The notes: generated from the letters alone by a model not told the origin. Counted from the stretch's first letter, positions 47,799 to 62,391 are shown. The stretch is 64,000 nt of DNA from Mugil cephalus (GCF_022458985.1 NC_061773.1:18324001-18388000); one strand, 5' to 3'. Translations and numbers: made by a program.

Positions 47799-49468
47799 GA
47801 AATGTTGCGTACATTTTCAGGTGGGCAGCATCAGATTCAACTCACAACTCACTTGATTTCATGTGGTTAAGTCTAAACACCGCCGGAGCATTTTCCTTAT
47901 TAAGACTGCTGATTAAACCCCTTCCCTGTTTTTGCTTTAGTTTTCTCCCCTCATTGGACTGAGCGGCGTAATGCTAACGTCTGTTGTTCTGACTGAGGTG
48001 GATGACGTCTCTCTGAGGAAAATCTTTGGAAGGCTGAGAGGAGGACACCGGTGACTGATCACATCCTGCTGCAGTGGCCCTTTCTAAAAATTCCAACTAA
48101 TAACCATAATAGGAGTAAATCAGGAAAAATAAATCAAAACACTGACCCTGTAGCCCAGAGCTGTGTGGACACGTATCTGCTGTTGTTAACGCCTCCAAGA
48201 CACAAGACTTGAGACAACAAGAGAGTTGAGCAGAGTTCAGTCATTACCCTGAAGTGATTCTGACAGACGACCGAAACAAGTCAGTCTACTGCAGAGACTG
48301 ACTGTTTGACAGAATGCCACAATCAAAATAGAATCCAAACAGAACTGGATAATATTTACTTAAATCTATTTTGGGCGGCCGTGTTTTTCCGCCCCAGATA
48401 CCGGACAGACTCTCGCTTGTCCACAATATTTTTTTTACATTTTTTTAATGGGACTCGACCACTGCGAACCAAGCCGCCACGTTCAGGTTCCACAAGCTTC
48501 AGGATGTTTTAGTTATTCTTCCGCGAACGAGACGCAGATGCCAGTTTCCCCGTCTCCTCCTCTCATCCGACCGGACATTTTCCTCTCGAGGAAGCAGTTC
48601 CACAAAGGCATTTTTTATTTTTTGGCAAACATTCTAACACAACTTTTGTAAACAATTTCCCTTGCTGAAATAAAGAATTTCATAAAAGCCATCCATCTAT
48701 CCATCCATCCATGAAACTAAATCTGTAGCAGTGTTGGGAAAAGAAAAGAAAAGAAAAAAAAAAAGATACTCAGAATTATTTCACTGCTCCACGGAGCTCA
48801 AACTGAGAATCATATATATTTGACAACTTAATACAGACAAGTCCTCAGGTGGATGACAGATTCAGCTTCTCTTCTAAACAGAAACACTGACTGTTTGCCG
48901 CTGGATAAAGCTAAAGAAGTGGGCGCAGTCTTCCTCCAGGGTCCTGGGGAGGAGCCACTCTGGAAAATTAGGATTAATTTCTGTATCTCTTCAATTAGGA
49001 TCAGGTACTGTTACTCCGGCCAGGCTGATCCTGAGAGCTCTGGCCGGTCAAACACTATAGCAGCTTATTTTTGTTTTGTTTTTTTCCATGTTTCCTCACT
49101 TCTTCTCCTCCACATTTTCATTTTCCTTTCACCCGTCACTCCACGTGATGCACACGCATACGAACACACACGCATACAATAATTTGTAACACTCCGTCCG
49201 GACTCGACATCCCTTCCATCCTCCACTACACTTGATGCCTGCGTGCACGCTCCCTCTCTCTCTCTTTTTCACACACACATACACACACAGACAGACGCAC
49301 ACCTGTTTCCAGGCTGTTGTAGTTCCTTTGTATAGCCTATGGGTCGGCCAAACTCGACGTTTTCAAATGTAAACACCTTAAGGCACCCATAATGCACCAT
49401 GAACATTAAACATTGTTTGGCGCAGGGAATACTGCCCCCTACTGACAGGGGATCATACTCCTTTATTA

Positions 49469-49487
49469 CCCCCCCCCCCCCCCCCCC
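49469..49487. repeat. (C)n homopolymer
   Basis: 19-bp cytosine run in the ell2 3' UTR, G-rich in the transcript. Assembly length may be unreliable here. Confidence 0.9.
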
Positions 49488-50352
49488 AAAACCTCACCCC
49501 TCTCCCCCCCTCCCCACCCGTGTGGTCGTTACAACTAAATTTACAACCCATGCACACATACTGTTGCTTCTCAGTCAGCTCAAGTGATTTCTCCTTCCCC
49601 GTCCCATTTCCGTCCTCTTCGGCGACTCGAGCTCGGTTTGAAGAGGGAGGAAAGGAGGCGGCAGAGACATCTTTGCCAGATGAGATGACGTTTGAATCTT
49701 GCGTGCAAAATGGCTTCACAAAGTCAAAACACATAAGGCCCGCGGTACATTTTTTTTTTTTTTTTTTTTCGCATTGTTTTCAGGAAAAAGAAAATTAAAT
49801 ATATCATCTGCTGACTTTTGTTTTGCACTAAGAGTTTCAAAATAAATAGATCTCCCTCTTTTTTTCTTTTCTTTTTTTACTTAAATACATGTTAATATTT
49901 TTTATGATGCTTGAAAATACTTTTTTTTTTTTGTCTTAACAGAAAGTCCTTCAAAGGTGTGAAGAGTTTTATAAGTTTTTTTGTTTTTTTTCCACCCCAC
50001 AAACCCCCGTCACACATGCAGGCGGCCCCCTTCCACTGGTCCAGTGGTATCAAATTCCACAGGAGCTAACTAAGAAAAAAAAAAAATATCGAGGAAGCAA
50101 AGGGTGGGGGTAAAGTCAAAGTGAGATTGCAGGCAATAATGAAGCCTGTGGAATCAAAGATCAGAAAAGGAAGGAATGAAGAAGGACAAGCGGAAAAGGG
50201 GGGGAGAGAGAAAAAGGAAGAGGGTTGGGGTGGGACTGTGGTGGAGGCAGGAACTGAAGGGGTGCTAATAAATAAGAGCCAGATGGTCACCCACTCCTGG
50301 TTTGATGCTCCATTCTCAATACTGATTAGTGAAGACGTCCAGTGCTGTGCTC

Positions 50353-53300
50353 TCAGCACCAGGCCTGGGCTCTGCGCTGGTCAAAATCAGCTATTAGCCT
50401 CTTGATGTGGGCCAACTTGTTGTGCAGGTACTCGCAGCGCAGTTTCTCCTCATGGTAGTTGGGGCTGTGCTGTAAAACCAAACAAAAAAAAAACAAACGT
50501 AACCATTATATGAGAATACAGAGTCCTTCAGGAGACAACTAGGCTAGTTAGCAGGTGTCTTCTTGTCGTTTCCTAGCTGGTAGCTGACTGTTAGCCTGCT
50601 GAATGGTTTTTCAGTTGAACTGGGCTTCTGAATGTGTTTTGCCTCAGATCTTGGCACAAGGGATAAGTGTTGGTTTAAAAGTAGTCGCATATCCCATTAC
50701 TTCTTACCACTGTCAGGGTGGCTGAAATGCTGGCATTTCCCACTCAACACTGGGGGACAGGATTATGTGGGCCTACCGCTGTTGGCTAGGCCAGTTAGCT
50801 GCTCTGTTTTTCATTTGGTTTCTAAAAGTGTTTTGCCTCGGATCTCATCCTGTGTAACAACGAATGCAAGTTCTGAGACTCTTTGTTTAATTTTCTGTGA
50901 AGGTCAGTGGTGAATTTTCAGATTTTCAGATGCTAGCCTCTTTTTTTAAGTTTCATTACATTCACTCCCACAATCTTCTGGAAACGAGAAGAACCGGTTT
51001 GAGATTGGACACCGGCTCTTGAACCACGCCTTGACCTGCCTTAGTGGTAAAAGTTTACTTTTCTTACATTGTCAGAGTCAGAACAAATCCCGTAGCCTGC
51101 GTTACACCGTACTGAGGACATTTTGGATGACGAACACAGATTACCACTGCTGTGGCGTTTATTTTGACACACCTAAGTTTAGTGATATCCAAGAGAGACT
51201 TGGATATCAACATACTGTAAATCATAATTACAATCACATAAAAGTTCCACAATCTGGCATTAAGATCAGTGTCCTTAATAAATTAAAGTGCACTGATATG
51301 ATTATACGACAATCACGTTGGTCTGTACTCACTTGCTTCATCTTTTTGTACTCTTTCAAGACTTCTTCTTGCATCTTCTGTAAAAATAATGAAAACTGAC
51401 ACTTACTACACATAACTTGTGGTTATTTTTAAAGACACGTATTCTTGAACTTTGTATAAAGATTCATTTGTACAACAGCAGGGCACAATTTAACATGATT
51501 ACTAGTCGAATCAAATGTGTGATGGCTGCCGGTCGCAGACTCGAGGAGCAGGTGTGGAACACAGGCGACACTATTAATCCTATTCGATTATAAACAAGCA
51601 CTTCTCTACTTCCTCCCTCCCATGTGGCATTAACAGGAAACTCTGAAAGTATTTAAATGCTTAAGTAAACGCGAAGCGTAGAAGATGAACTAAAGCAGCT
51701 CCACCTGACTTTTTAATGTAATTTAAATTAAATTATTTTTAATTAAGAATATGTCTTAAGATGCCAAAGCCTTGAAATGGAATCACATCATACAGTAGGT
51801 CTTCAACAGGGGGTCCGTGACCCTTAGGGGGTCCGCATAGGTACTGCAGGTGGGACGCAAAGACTTTGGTTGATTATAAATTTCTTTCCAATATATAACT
51901 TTTCCCTACAAATTTCAAGAGAGCCTGTTCAGTCCACAGGTGAAATCCCATGTATGCATGTATGTTTACGTCAGGTAGGTTTACAGCAGTTGCATGGCAA
52001 CCCGACTGTTGCACAGGCTTGAAATGAAAATGAATATTTGAACCTGTGTATTATCTGAATAGCTTAATATTGAATGTAAAATGATAATAATCATGTATAT
52101 TTATAAATAGCACCAGGTCAAGTTTACTGTATAGAACACATACTGTAGGTAGAGGGTCCCTACTTAATCTCCTACATAATACATGAGGCGGCTTTAGAGA
52201 CAAAGCTGACATTTCACTATGTAGACACTGATTGAGGAAAGAAGATACAAGGTTCAAGCAAAGTGTTTCAATATGACCTGGTGCTCTTTGGTACCAGGTG
52301 CCAGTTTCCGACACTGAGTATCCAGCTGGGTGAAGCGACGGGTGATGCTCTCCACGCGGGCATGCAGCAGGCGGTACTCATCGTACTCTGCATTGAAGTC
52401 ATCCTTGTAGCTTTGACGCTGGTCAGTGGACACCAACGGCGTGTACTTCCTGTAAACGCAGGGAAGGAAAGTTAACCAAATCATTATTCTGAAAGTGGTT
52501 CCATTTAATATTTATTTATTAATTATAAAGTATATTTATGTTTCAGAGAGAACTGTAGGTCAGGGAAGACCAAAACCAAGTTTTATTTTGAATAACCTTG
52601 TTTAAAAGCTCATGGCATTTCAAGACACGTGGGAGGCTTAACGTCTCTTGAGCCTCTCTATTTCTGATGTGCTATGGATAACGCGCTCCCTGAACTCATT
52701 AGCAATGGTGTGGAAAATACAAAACAGACCTAGTACTGCAATAAAAAGAATACAGTTACTGCTGCGCTTCATGTGTTGTAACTTTCGTCTGTTCATACGT
52801 GCCAATTTGTCTCAAAATCTATGTTTAATAACAGATGTTTTCACTTGTGTTTGCAATATAATGAGACTTTGTGAATACGGGCTTTTTAATATTTATCAGG
52901 GTAACTCACACTACATAGTCGGGCATCTCAATTTTGGATGAGAATTCAGTAGACTGGACCGGCTTCTCTTTGCTCGAAGAGTCTGAGGAGAAAAAAGCAA
53001 AGCATCTGAATATAAACGCATCATTTGAAATCCACAACACGCACAAACAACCTTCTGCCGTCAAAACACGAGGAACAAAAATGCACATCGTACCCTTCCC
53101 GTCTACTTTGTCGGGATAATATTTTCAGGTGAACTACAGAGCATAGAAGGGCTGAGACCGACGTCTCAACATGTTCAGGTAAATTCCGGGGCATCGGTGT
53201 AATTAGAGATCAAACCGAGAGCAGCTAAATGGGAAAGAAGGCACAGCGCTGAGATAAACACTGCAACACTGTGACAACAATCCAAAGTCTGAAAGATAAA

Positions 53301-56300
53301 AAGGCTGGGAATGTCCATAGTCGGTATCGGGCACAAGATATGCCAGAGTTGCTGGAATTGGTCTAAAAGTTGCACTAAAACCAGGTTTACACACATTTCT
53401 AAATGACTGATGTGAGTCATATATTTTCCACTCAGATATAAATGAGAGAATATGAACATTTCTCTCTCAGCTTTTTATCGCTGATGTTAAACATTCAACA
53501 GCCCGCTGAAGTGGTACACACCCATAAGGAACTCACTGTTCAGATTTTTTCGCAAACTGTTCTGAACAAGCAAAAAAATGAACACTATGTCGGTGCGGGA
53601 GGTGATTCCAATTATCTATGTACATAAAAATTATTGACACTCTTGCAGACTGAGGTTGTGACTCACCAGTTCCTTCTCCTCACCATCGACTGTTGACTAG
53701 AGCGGTGCCGGAGGCTTTTCCCGCGATCAAAAAATGAGCAAATTCACGGGCCACCTCTATAATATGCTTTGTTAATTATGTCTCGTTTCACTGAAGGGTC
53801 ACTGTAAGCTATGCAAGTGAGCATCTAAAAGGAATGGATTCACCTTTAATGTAATGGTGCAGTCATTCACTAAGTTGGACAGGAACCCACCTTGATCTTT
53901 GTGAGAAGTTTTGTTGATAACGTCCCCGTTCTCTCTCTCAGCACTGCGTCTCTTCTTGGCTCTGTGACCCTCCTCGGCCGGCTGTGCCGCGCCGCGAGGA
54001 CTACTGCTGCCTCTCTCCGTCCGTTTCCCTTTGTCCCTCTCTCGGTCCTTGTCCTTGTGCTTCTTGGATTTCTTTTTGAACTTCTTATTGGTAGTGCTGG
54101 ACAAGGGAGAGCTGGTGACGACAGTAGAGGTAACTGTGAGCGAGGTACAAGGAGGAGGACTGGGAGAGGCGGCCGGTCTGGGGACGGGGACGGGGACGGG
54201 GTTCCGATAGCGGTCCTGCAGAGTCCTGTCGGAGGAAAAGGGGCTGGGCGACGGGTCTCTGCAGGAGGAACTCTGGTCCATGGGCAGGTCCTGGGTGCCG
54301 CAGCCTTCGGGGGTGCTGGGTGAGTTGGAGTTGGAGGCCGGGCTCGGCTGCTGGTGAGAGGGGGCGGGAGGGTGGGATGAGATGGGGAGATGGGTGGGAG
54401 GGCCCGAGGTGACATTGGAAGGCAGGGACGAGCGCTTAGTGCTGGGGCTGCCGTCGTCCTCGCGGCGGTCGGAGGACGAAGACGTGGCAGACCCTCGATT
54501 GCTGAGGTGGGAGATGCGGGCTTTCTTTGGAGCCAAGGGGTCGATGAAGTCAAAGTCTGGCTTGCGCTTCTGCAAGAAAACTCAGAGTTCAGCCAAACCA
54601 TTTATACCACTGTGAGTGAGTGAGTGTGTGTGTGTGTGTGTTGGAGTGTAGTTGTGCAGCTACCTGGGGGGATGTGGGGACGCCGTCTTTGGGAGAACTG
54701 CTTGATGAGATTGTCTCGGTAGGAAGACCTAATTTGCTATTGAAGAAAGGAAAGAATAGCGTCAGTGAGAGACACAGCAAGAGATGACAAAGAGCAAGTG
54801 AGGAGTCGGCGTTTAACTGCCGTCACAACAGGACCTTCTGAGGACATCATACTCCAGAAGAGAGAAGAAATTAAATTGTTAAATCTTGCGCACATGCAGT
54901 TTTAACTTTCCATGCGGTGGACAGCCACTGCTGCCTGACAGGTAACAACTAAAGCAAAGACTGAAAGCTGGGAAACGTGATTTAAAAGGGTTAAAAATAT
55001 TCCTAAAATACATTATTTCACACGTTGGGTGTTTCTTATTTTTTTCTTATTTATTTCTCTGTTTTCAATAAGTGCTTATACATTTGTGAATTGTGTTGTA
55101 TTTTATGTTTTTTTGTGTAAATGATGAGGTTATATTCTGCGGCAATGGAAAATAAAAAAACATTATTTTAAAAAAAAAAGAAATTCCTAGCAAATGTTTT
55201 AATAATTATTAAATGCCGTTACAATGTTTGCAAGTGTTCAATGCACAAAAAAAAAATACAAAAACACAAAAAATAGTGTAGTTACACACAGACCTGTAGG
55301 TCATAATCAGTATAATGCAAACCTTTTTTGAGTACAAGTAAGTCTTTGAAGTGTAATTAAAGAGTCTAATCTTGTCTGGTTAAAGCACATCCCACACGTC
55401 TTCAGTATCCACGATTCCCTGTCGTACTCATGTCTTTCTATACTTTCCCTTTCTATACATACCAAATAAATGCAGGAATGTCCCCCAAAAAAAACAAACA
55501 AAAAAAAGCCTCGTGGGCCTTTTCTGTACCGAGTTAAGATCCTGTCAACTTGGGTCTTCTCCTCTTCAGAGTAGCCGGGCCAGTCTCGCTGCACATCCCG
55601 GTATATAAAGTCCTTCAAAGCGTACGTGTTGTCTTTGGGATTCAGGTTCGCCACCTGCGTTGCACAGAGGAATGAACACGGAGTTTCAAAGTTCAATTAC
55701 GCGGACATGAAAACCATAGAGGAAAACATACAGAAACCTCTTATTTCCTGTACTGGCCTCAAACATCTGTGAATGCAAATGATGTTCAACGAGTCATTTC
55801 TTGTGAATGAGGCCTCAATGACCGAGAAGGATTCCCAAGAGGCAGGTCTTAATCTCGTGTTGAGTAAGCAAGATTAAGGGGTTCTCAGGGATTAAATTAG
55901 ACACTTGTAGGCCAATTATGGAACTTTGAATATGAAAATATCAACTCTTCCTCCCGGGTCACAAGTATTTTAATTTGCCAATATTCAAGAGAACAAACAC
56001 CTCCAAAAAAAAAATAAAAAATACCTGTTGCAGGGTGGTCCCCAGTGAGTTTCGGTCCTTCTGGTTGATACCGTCCCGCTGCAGACGGGCCAGCACTTCC
56101 AGCTTCTTGTAGGACCTCAGCGCCAGCAGGTGGACGATGCGGTCCCGGAACGGTCGCTGGGATACGGGGTTATTGGAAAGGCACTTGCGAATAGTGTTGG
56201 CTGGGTTGATGGGTGTGGAGCGTTTGCGCTCCGGGACTATGTCTGGAGCGGCTAGTGCAACCTTACGAGTGTGCACCTGCTTTCCTAGAAACAGAAAAAA

Positions 56301-59300
56301 AAAAAAAAAAAAGACAAGGTTTCACCTCTTCTCTCTCTGCAGCCCTGCAGACAGTTTCATCACCACACAGTCATCCTGAGAACCTGCACAGACTTTTACC
56401 ATCCATCACATCAATGGTCACAGATTCAAACGGCCTCAACCACTGTACGCTAGAAGAAAGGTTTCAAAAGTAGTGCACGCCATCTACAACACGCTTGTAA
56501 CGTTGCAGCGACAATCAGTCAATGACAAGAAAGGAGGCTACCAGTAAACTACACGCAAGACACCGTTGTGTATTACTGAGCCGTGTGTTTGAAGAGGCTG
56601 CCAGCACATTCCTCCCCCGATACGTCTTCATTACTATTATGAAATGCTAAAGCTCTTTAAAAGATTAAGGTTGGAGAAAGGAAGAGAAAGGAATAACTCC
56701 TCCTTGGCAAAAAAAGTAGACTAGACGCAATCCGAGCTCGCACACTTCCTAGTCGTCTAGCAGGACAGTGATGGATTGTGACAGGTGAAAACCTTTTGGC
56801 GCTGCGCTTCCAAAAAGAACGGTCATTTGCAGCATTGAATGCCGCTGCATTCATAATTACATGAATTATATAATTCATTAAAAGATACAGACTACGGACA
56901 AATATGAGGATAAAAACACAAGCTGCAGTCTGCGAGCTGAAATGTGCAATGTGTGAAAACGAGAAGCTGAAGGCTCCTGTTGCATTGGTAAATATGGTGC
57001 TCATTCCAAACCAGCTGCTACAAGCTCACGAACCACCCCCTTTTCTCTGCAGCTCCTCTCGTTTCCCAGTTTCTGCACGGGCCCATATATGCAAATCTAT
57101 CCCTGGGGCCCTGACAAACAGGTCTGAGGAGCTTTCAACTTACTCAGAGTTTTTAAATGGTTTAAATGGTTTGATAGTCTTTTGCATCCACGGGGTTTTT
57201 GCTCTGTCCACTGTGAAACACCTGAAAAATCACTTCTCATAGACAATTAAACATTTTAAAGCTGCACTACAGCCAAGCTCCGAGAACCAATAACGACGCA
57301 GTCCCAGTCTGTGCGGGAGACCTTTACACCTCCATTCAGTGTCCTCCAGCAATCTGTGGTCAGCTACAATGAGGCTAAATTTATTACATAATTGTCCCAT
57401 TCACTAATTTCTATGATTATATTAACAGGCAGATGAACAGGGACTTAATTGTCTATGCTATGTCAAGCAGTAGCAGTAAGAAAATCAGAATAAATAAAGT
57501 CCAGTGCTATATATGCTTAGCTTTATGTATTCTGCTATTCTGGCATTTAAAACAAACGAGAGGCGACTAAAAGTTGTCCTAACCTTCGGGTCACACAGTC
57601 CGCCCCAGACGGGGACAGCTCAGGTCATCATTTTTGCAAAAGCTCTGCAAACACGGTTATATTTTACATATCCCTGTTATCTCTTTTGGAAAAGACTTGC
57701 TTCGGCAGAATTACACAGATTTTGTGTGGATAGTGAACCAAATTAGAAATTATGATTTTCTTTCTTCTTGTTTTTTTACATATACACACACACATATGAT
57801 CTTGATCAGTGTCACTCAGCCTCAGCAAAGACATCCCAGTAACATGTCAGCTTGTCTTTCCTGTCCTGTGCCTACTGTTGGTGATAAGTTTATCTGTGTG
57901 TTGAGCCTGTGTTTGTTTTGTAATTGGACCATTACTGCAGCAGCCCGTTCCCATGCACAGCCCTTGCCCTACCTGCACCGAACTGGATAGGACACCGAGT
58001 TCTGTGACTCAAATACAGGAACATGTTTAGGTTCATCTGAGTCGAAACGGTAGTAGTGCTACGCTGAGGCCTACTACATTGTTTTAGTGATCTATGGGCA
58101 AAAAACAGAAGTAGCTCCATCCGCCACATTTTGCCCTTTTCTGTGAGACTACTAATCTGGAAAAATCAGACAGCGAAATGGCTTAGTCAGTCGGAATAAT
58201 GGCTTTGAATAGAGTTCGGTCGTCAGCTTCCACCTATTCAGTCTCTCAAAAGAGGCACGGTTTGAAAGGAGAGGAGAGACGTTAATAGAATGTAAAGCCG
58301 CGTCGGCGCGCAGGGATCCGATCGGCCATTTGACGGAGGCAGTTTGCAGATAAGCGAGGCCGTGGCGAGGGGCCTTACCTCTGTACCGGCCCCCAGGCTT
58401 GATGACTTTGGTCCCACGTTCGCGTGTGTCCTCCGCAGCCTGGGTCATGCGTTCCCGGGTCACCTGGTAGGAGTCATTCGTGGCGCACACGGTGACCTTG
58501 TCCTGTACTGTGGCGCACAATGCCAGGTGCGAGGCCCCTGAGCTGGAGACAAAGAGGGAGCACGAGAGACAAATGTGAGGCAGGGAGGGATTACCTTCCA
58601 GCAAAGTGCGGTAAGACAGCAAGGGTTGATTCAGCTGCCCAGTGATTACCGTTACCTCGAAACATACTGATGGATGCACTCAAAGCTTCCCTGAGGATTG
58701 TCCTTGCCCACGTTAGACAGGTAGAAATCGAAACTGTTGAAGGCGTCTGAGGAGGAGTCAGTCTTGGGAATTTTAATGCGCTGCAAAATGATTCACACAA
58801 TTAACACACGAGTTCGTCACAAACTTATAAAGTCACATCGGAGACAAAAATTTGAATCCCATCGTGAAACAGGAAGGTCTCATTAGTTGTGAGGAGCTGA
58901 GAGGAGTATGATAAACTTGGGTGTTTATCTAAATAAGTGTGTTTACCATTGCAAGTGCCCAAACTCCCAGTACCATAACCACAACTGATGCACTTGTAGC
59001 TTTGCTCTCATGGTCCAATACTGGTGCAAACTGAGCTGTACCTGATGAGTTCATTGACTTGATGACGGCAGAATGAGTCTGTGTTTTTACTGATCTCTCA
59101 GTCTCAATAAATAATATGAGTCATGCAACTCATTGCTTCATTAAAAAATGAAAAAAAAGGAAGCTTGCTACTTGACCTGACACAGAACTTATGTTTTAAT
59201 TCCACATTCACAGAAATAATAATAAAAAAAAAAAAAGTACTTACGCCTTGCAGTCCCTTGAATTGTATTGTCGGCCGTAAAGAAGGTGCATTCTGAAAAC

Positions 59301-62300
59301 AAGGGAGAGAACAAAGTTTTTACAAAATTGGAAAGGAACGGACCGTCTACATAACACGATACACTTTATGAAAAGCACACCTCATAACTAAAGGGCAATA
59401 TAGGATCTGAGGATGATGCAGACTTTCGCTTCTGCCTGAACCCCACTGGTGTGGAGGTTCCTGGTGGGCTCGCTGTGACTGGGTTTTTAAGCTACAAGTG
59501 CTTTGTATAATTGCAGTTAGCTACAGATTGGGCTGTAGCTGAGGGTCAATGATGAGGTGTGTCAAAAACTATGGAGTTAGCTTGTAACCAGAGTCTGTGG
59601 CCATCCCAAGCACAGCGGGCACACAGAGCAGCAGCGTCTGATCGTCCCTTTTTTTTAACGATGAATTTAAAAAGTTGTTAACGAGGACAAGAGAAAGAAG
59701 AAAAACTTAAGGGGCAACAGTGCAGAAAGGCAGCAAATCTTTTTCATGCTGTCATGTTAATTCAAGGGAAACAGGGATACAACTAAGAACTTGTTTCATC
59801 ATTGAATACTCTTTATTTTAAATCGCCGTTTGGTTGGTAATATATACAAAAACAGTATAAATTTCATGTCACGATTTTCTAAAGGTGAAGGTGGCTCAGA
59901 CGACCAGCCTTAAAATGTAAAGCGGTTTCGTTTATTTTAATTTTTTGTAAATTTTACTTTACCTTAATCTTATGTCCATCCATTATCACAATAGTCACAA
60001 CTTTTCTCCCATAGGTCATGTGTGACTGTAAATACTCGACCAACAGCACTTTAGCTGTTTCACCTTTTTACAGCTCAATTAAAATAATTTGCTATAAGCA
60101 ACGGAACTCGCTGGATGGACAATACTCAAATACAGCAGATATTTTGAACGGGGTATTTCTGAAGCGTCTTTGTTTTGTGTAGGTTTGCGTTGGTGGCTAC
60201 TTGAAATGGATCCGACGACCACAAATATGCAGCGGCTGCTCCGGAGCGGTGGACTGTAGGTTAGGATAGGAAAGCTCAGGACTCCCAGCTTCTTCACACT
60301 ACTTAAACAAACGGAAGAACCAACTGCTCGGACACATCTGAAACGAAAAACCAGTTGGCTGGACTTCTAAAATGTCGCACATTTTCACCAGGAATGCGCA
60401 TTTACCAGCTTCCCTGTATTTATTTACGCAAAACACGCTTGCTGACTCATGCAATAAAGAGACGCAGGTGATTAGGGGTAAAATGCATGCTTTTATCGTT
60501 AAGAAAGCAATATAGTTGTTAAAGCTAAAGACACTCCGAGCCACGGCCTCCCTCCCCCATCTACTCACTCACTCTCTCTCCCTCACACACACACACACAC
60601 AGTTCTGATCACATTTCACATCGACACAGAAGGACAAAGATAGCCAGCTTCCATAGTTCGATGACTGGTTCAGCTACAGCACACATTACAGAGAGGGAGA
60701 GAAACAAAAAGCAGGCAGTTTTGGCTGCTCAGTCAGCAAGAGGTGGCAGCCTGCCGCTCGGCGCAGCGAACAGACCAACATTACCACATCCAATAAGGTC
60801 GTAGCATGGGCTGTCACAAAAGAATTCCTTCAACTTAGAGATAATGCCATCTGTCCGTAGTCAGAAACTGGCTCGGGAAGCCATAAAATTGTGTTTTATA
60901 TGCATGTTTTCGTAAAGGCTCTCACGGGGGCTGATAGTAAGCGAAGGTTTCGCACACAGGAGGTGCGTTGCGCGGTGTGTGTGGCATACATACTAACACC
61001 ATAAAAAGTCAGTCACGGAGACCTCTGAACACACTATAGCCCCGTCGCAAAGCCACGGTGCATCAGCCCTGAGAAGGGGACCCTGGGCCCTGTTGGCGTG
61101 TTATGTAACTGCGCTGTTGTTGGCAGGTTTAAACTCAGGTAACTTGGCTCCGGGCCTCCGCAACTCAAGACTGCAGAGGTTCCTCCAGATTAGTTCACCT
61201 CAACGAGATTAAACCGTGTGTACGGTCCAAGATTAACAAGTTATATTTAATCTGCACAGGTATGCCGTGCCTTAAAGCGAACTCTGTTCCAGAGGGTGAA
61301 ATAAAGTTCATGTGTCAAAGCAGTTTTTTTTTTTCTTCATTTTATTGTGCACAAAAAGACACAGACAGCAGGCGTTATTATCCTATTTAACAAATGCTTT
61401 TATTGCAATCATACACCAGTCATGTGTTCCTACAGGCCCGCTCTTCTTAGACACAGCTCGGTGTGAATAGGATATTAAAAAAAAAAAATAATAATAACAA
61501 TAATCATGATGATGTGACATACAAATATTTGCTCACTAATTAATCCTGTAGCTACTGTGACATCTCGTTTTTAATGCGCCAATTGAGATTAAATGGCCAC
61601 AAAGGGCTGGGCCCGACTGGGAGCTTCGTTTGGGTCGTAAGGTTGTCAGGTTCTAGCTAAAACCTGAAACCATATGGTAAACTGACCAGGCACAGACATG
61701 TCTGAAACGCCACCAACTTGAATTGAAGTTAGCCTCGAATCTCTCTGTATATTTTTCCACCTAGCTCCTAACTCAAATACAACATCGCAGAATTAAAGTT
61801 CACGCTAGTCACCTAAGTTGTTTAATGTTAGACGCACGGCTCACGAAACCCGTCAGCTGACGAGTGTATCCGTCGATATGAGATTACATATTTCCTAATT
61901 TGGTAAGTAACCTTAGTAAAAAAGGGACTTGGTTGGCCAGCACAGCACCGGAGACTCATACTAACCGAGCTAACGGTGGCTAACCAGAGAGTCTAAGTTA
62001 ACGAACAGGATTTCCGCTTAAACTAACAAATGTCAGCTCCTAAAACATAGCCAGAACATAACATTAAAGTCTTGGGCATCTCCTAATGTTGATGAAATTA
62101 ATGACACACGACCAATAAAGGCCAAAAAAACAGGCAGAAACTCGCTCTGTCAACAGCTTAGCTGACTTTGTAGCTTTAGCTGTGCGTGGCAGTGGCAGGC
62201 TTCCCGGCTCGATCCGAGTTCCGTCTAGTTTTACCCGAAATAAAGTCACTTTCACTCACCCGACAATTTTGGTAGCTCTCTATGGCTCTCAGCGCTGTCT

Positions 62301-62391
62301 CGGTCAATTTGACGTGATATACGGTGACTCCGTCCGCGCTCTGTTGGCTACAATTTAATCCGTACCTCCCATCCTCGGAGAGAGCCGCCAT
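50353..62391 (-). CDS. ell2: RNA polymerase II elongation factor ELL2
   Basis: Twelve coding exons on the minus strand, in transcript order: 62260-62391 (ATG at 62389-62391), 59245-59292, 58656-58780, 58379-58542, 56025-56284, 55530-55654, 54664-54736, 53891-54569, 52910-52982, 52278-52449, 51333-51377, 50353-50469 (TGA). All phases join, giving 670 residues (human 640). The N-terminal ELL domain runs to about 290: [72 protein letters not shown] and RDWPGYSE. The large exon 8 encodes a disordered Ser/Pro/Lys part with the conserved ARISHLSNR and [11 protein letters not shown]. The C-terminal occludin/ELL domain starts at about 555: [21 protein letters not shown] and SPNYHEEK, then [15 protein letters not shown]2 suppresses pausing by RNA polymerase II in the super elongation complex with P-TEFb and AFF4. 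ELL2 rather than ELL is supported by the neighbours and ISHLSNR. Confidence 0.96.
51797..52190 (-). mobile_element. Interspersed repeat, family copy C (inverted)
   Basis: Read on the minus strand it repeats the copy A body: GAGATTAAGTAGGGACCC, a TTCTATACAGTAAACTTGACC block, then AATACACAGGTTCAAATATT. The left plus-strand end carries CAGGGGGTCCGTGACCC. It lies in the ell2 intron between 51378 and 52277. Confidence 0.55.
52983..53890. other. ell2 intron 8, no feature recognised
   Basis: Plain intron. The phase of the flanking exons (1 + 2 bases giving Asp) fits without an extra exon. ORFs on both strands are unsupported. Confidence 0.55.
54737..55529. other. ell2 intron 6, no feature recognised
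   Basis: AT-rich, with several poly-A runs. Nothing else was identified. Confidence 0.5.
56285..58378. other. ell2 intron 4, no feature recognised
   Basis: 2.1 kb. It has a poly-A tract at about 56291-56310 and a short CA tract near 57784. The ORFs at 56657-57004 (-), 56904-57242 (+) and 57634-57990 (+) have no splice context or family resemblance. Confidence 0.5.
59293..62259. other. ell2 intron 1, no gene recognised
   Basis: A 3-kb first intron. It has a (CA)n tract at about 60584-60601 and poly-T/A runs near 61324 and 61475, with no coding exon. First introns often hold regulatory DNA, but nothing specific can be named. Confidence 0.5.

Larger units (their letters stand above)
47775..50352 (-). 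other. ell2: ell2 3' UTR
   Basis: Non-coding stretch after the ell2 stop (minus strand). It is rich in T and poly-T tracts on the plus strand and includes a C homopolymer and CT/CA tracts. The end is placed at the minus-strand AATAAA at 47793-47798. The extent is inferred. Confidence 0.55.

Noticed and set aside
53870..54601. 243-codon minus-strand ORF overlapping ell2 exon 8
   Set aside because: It is the wrong frame of the same exon; the ell2 frame joins correctly to both neighbours and holds conserved motifs.
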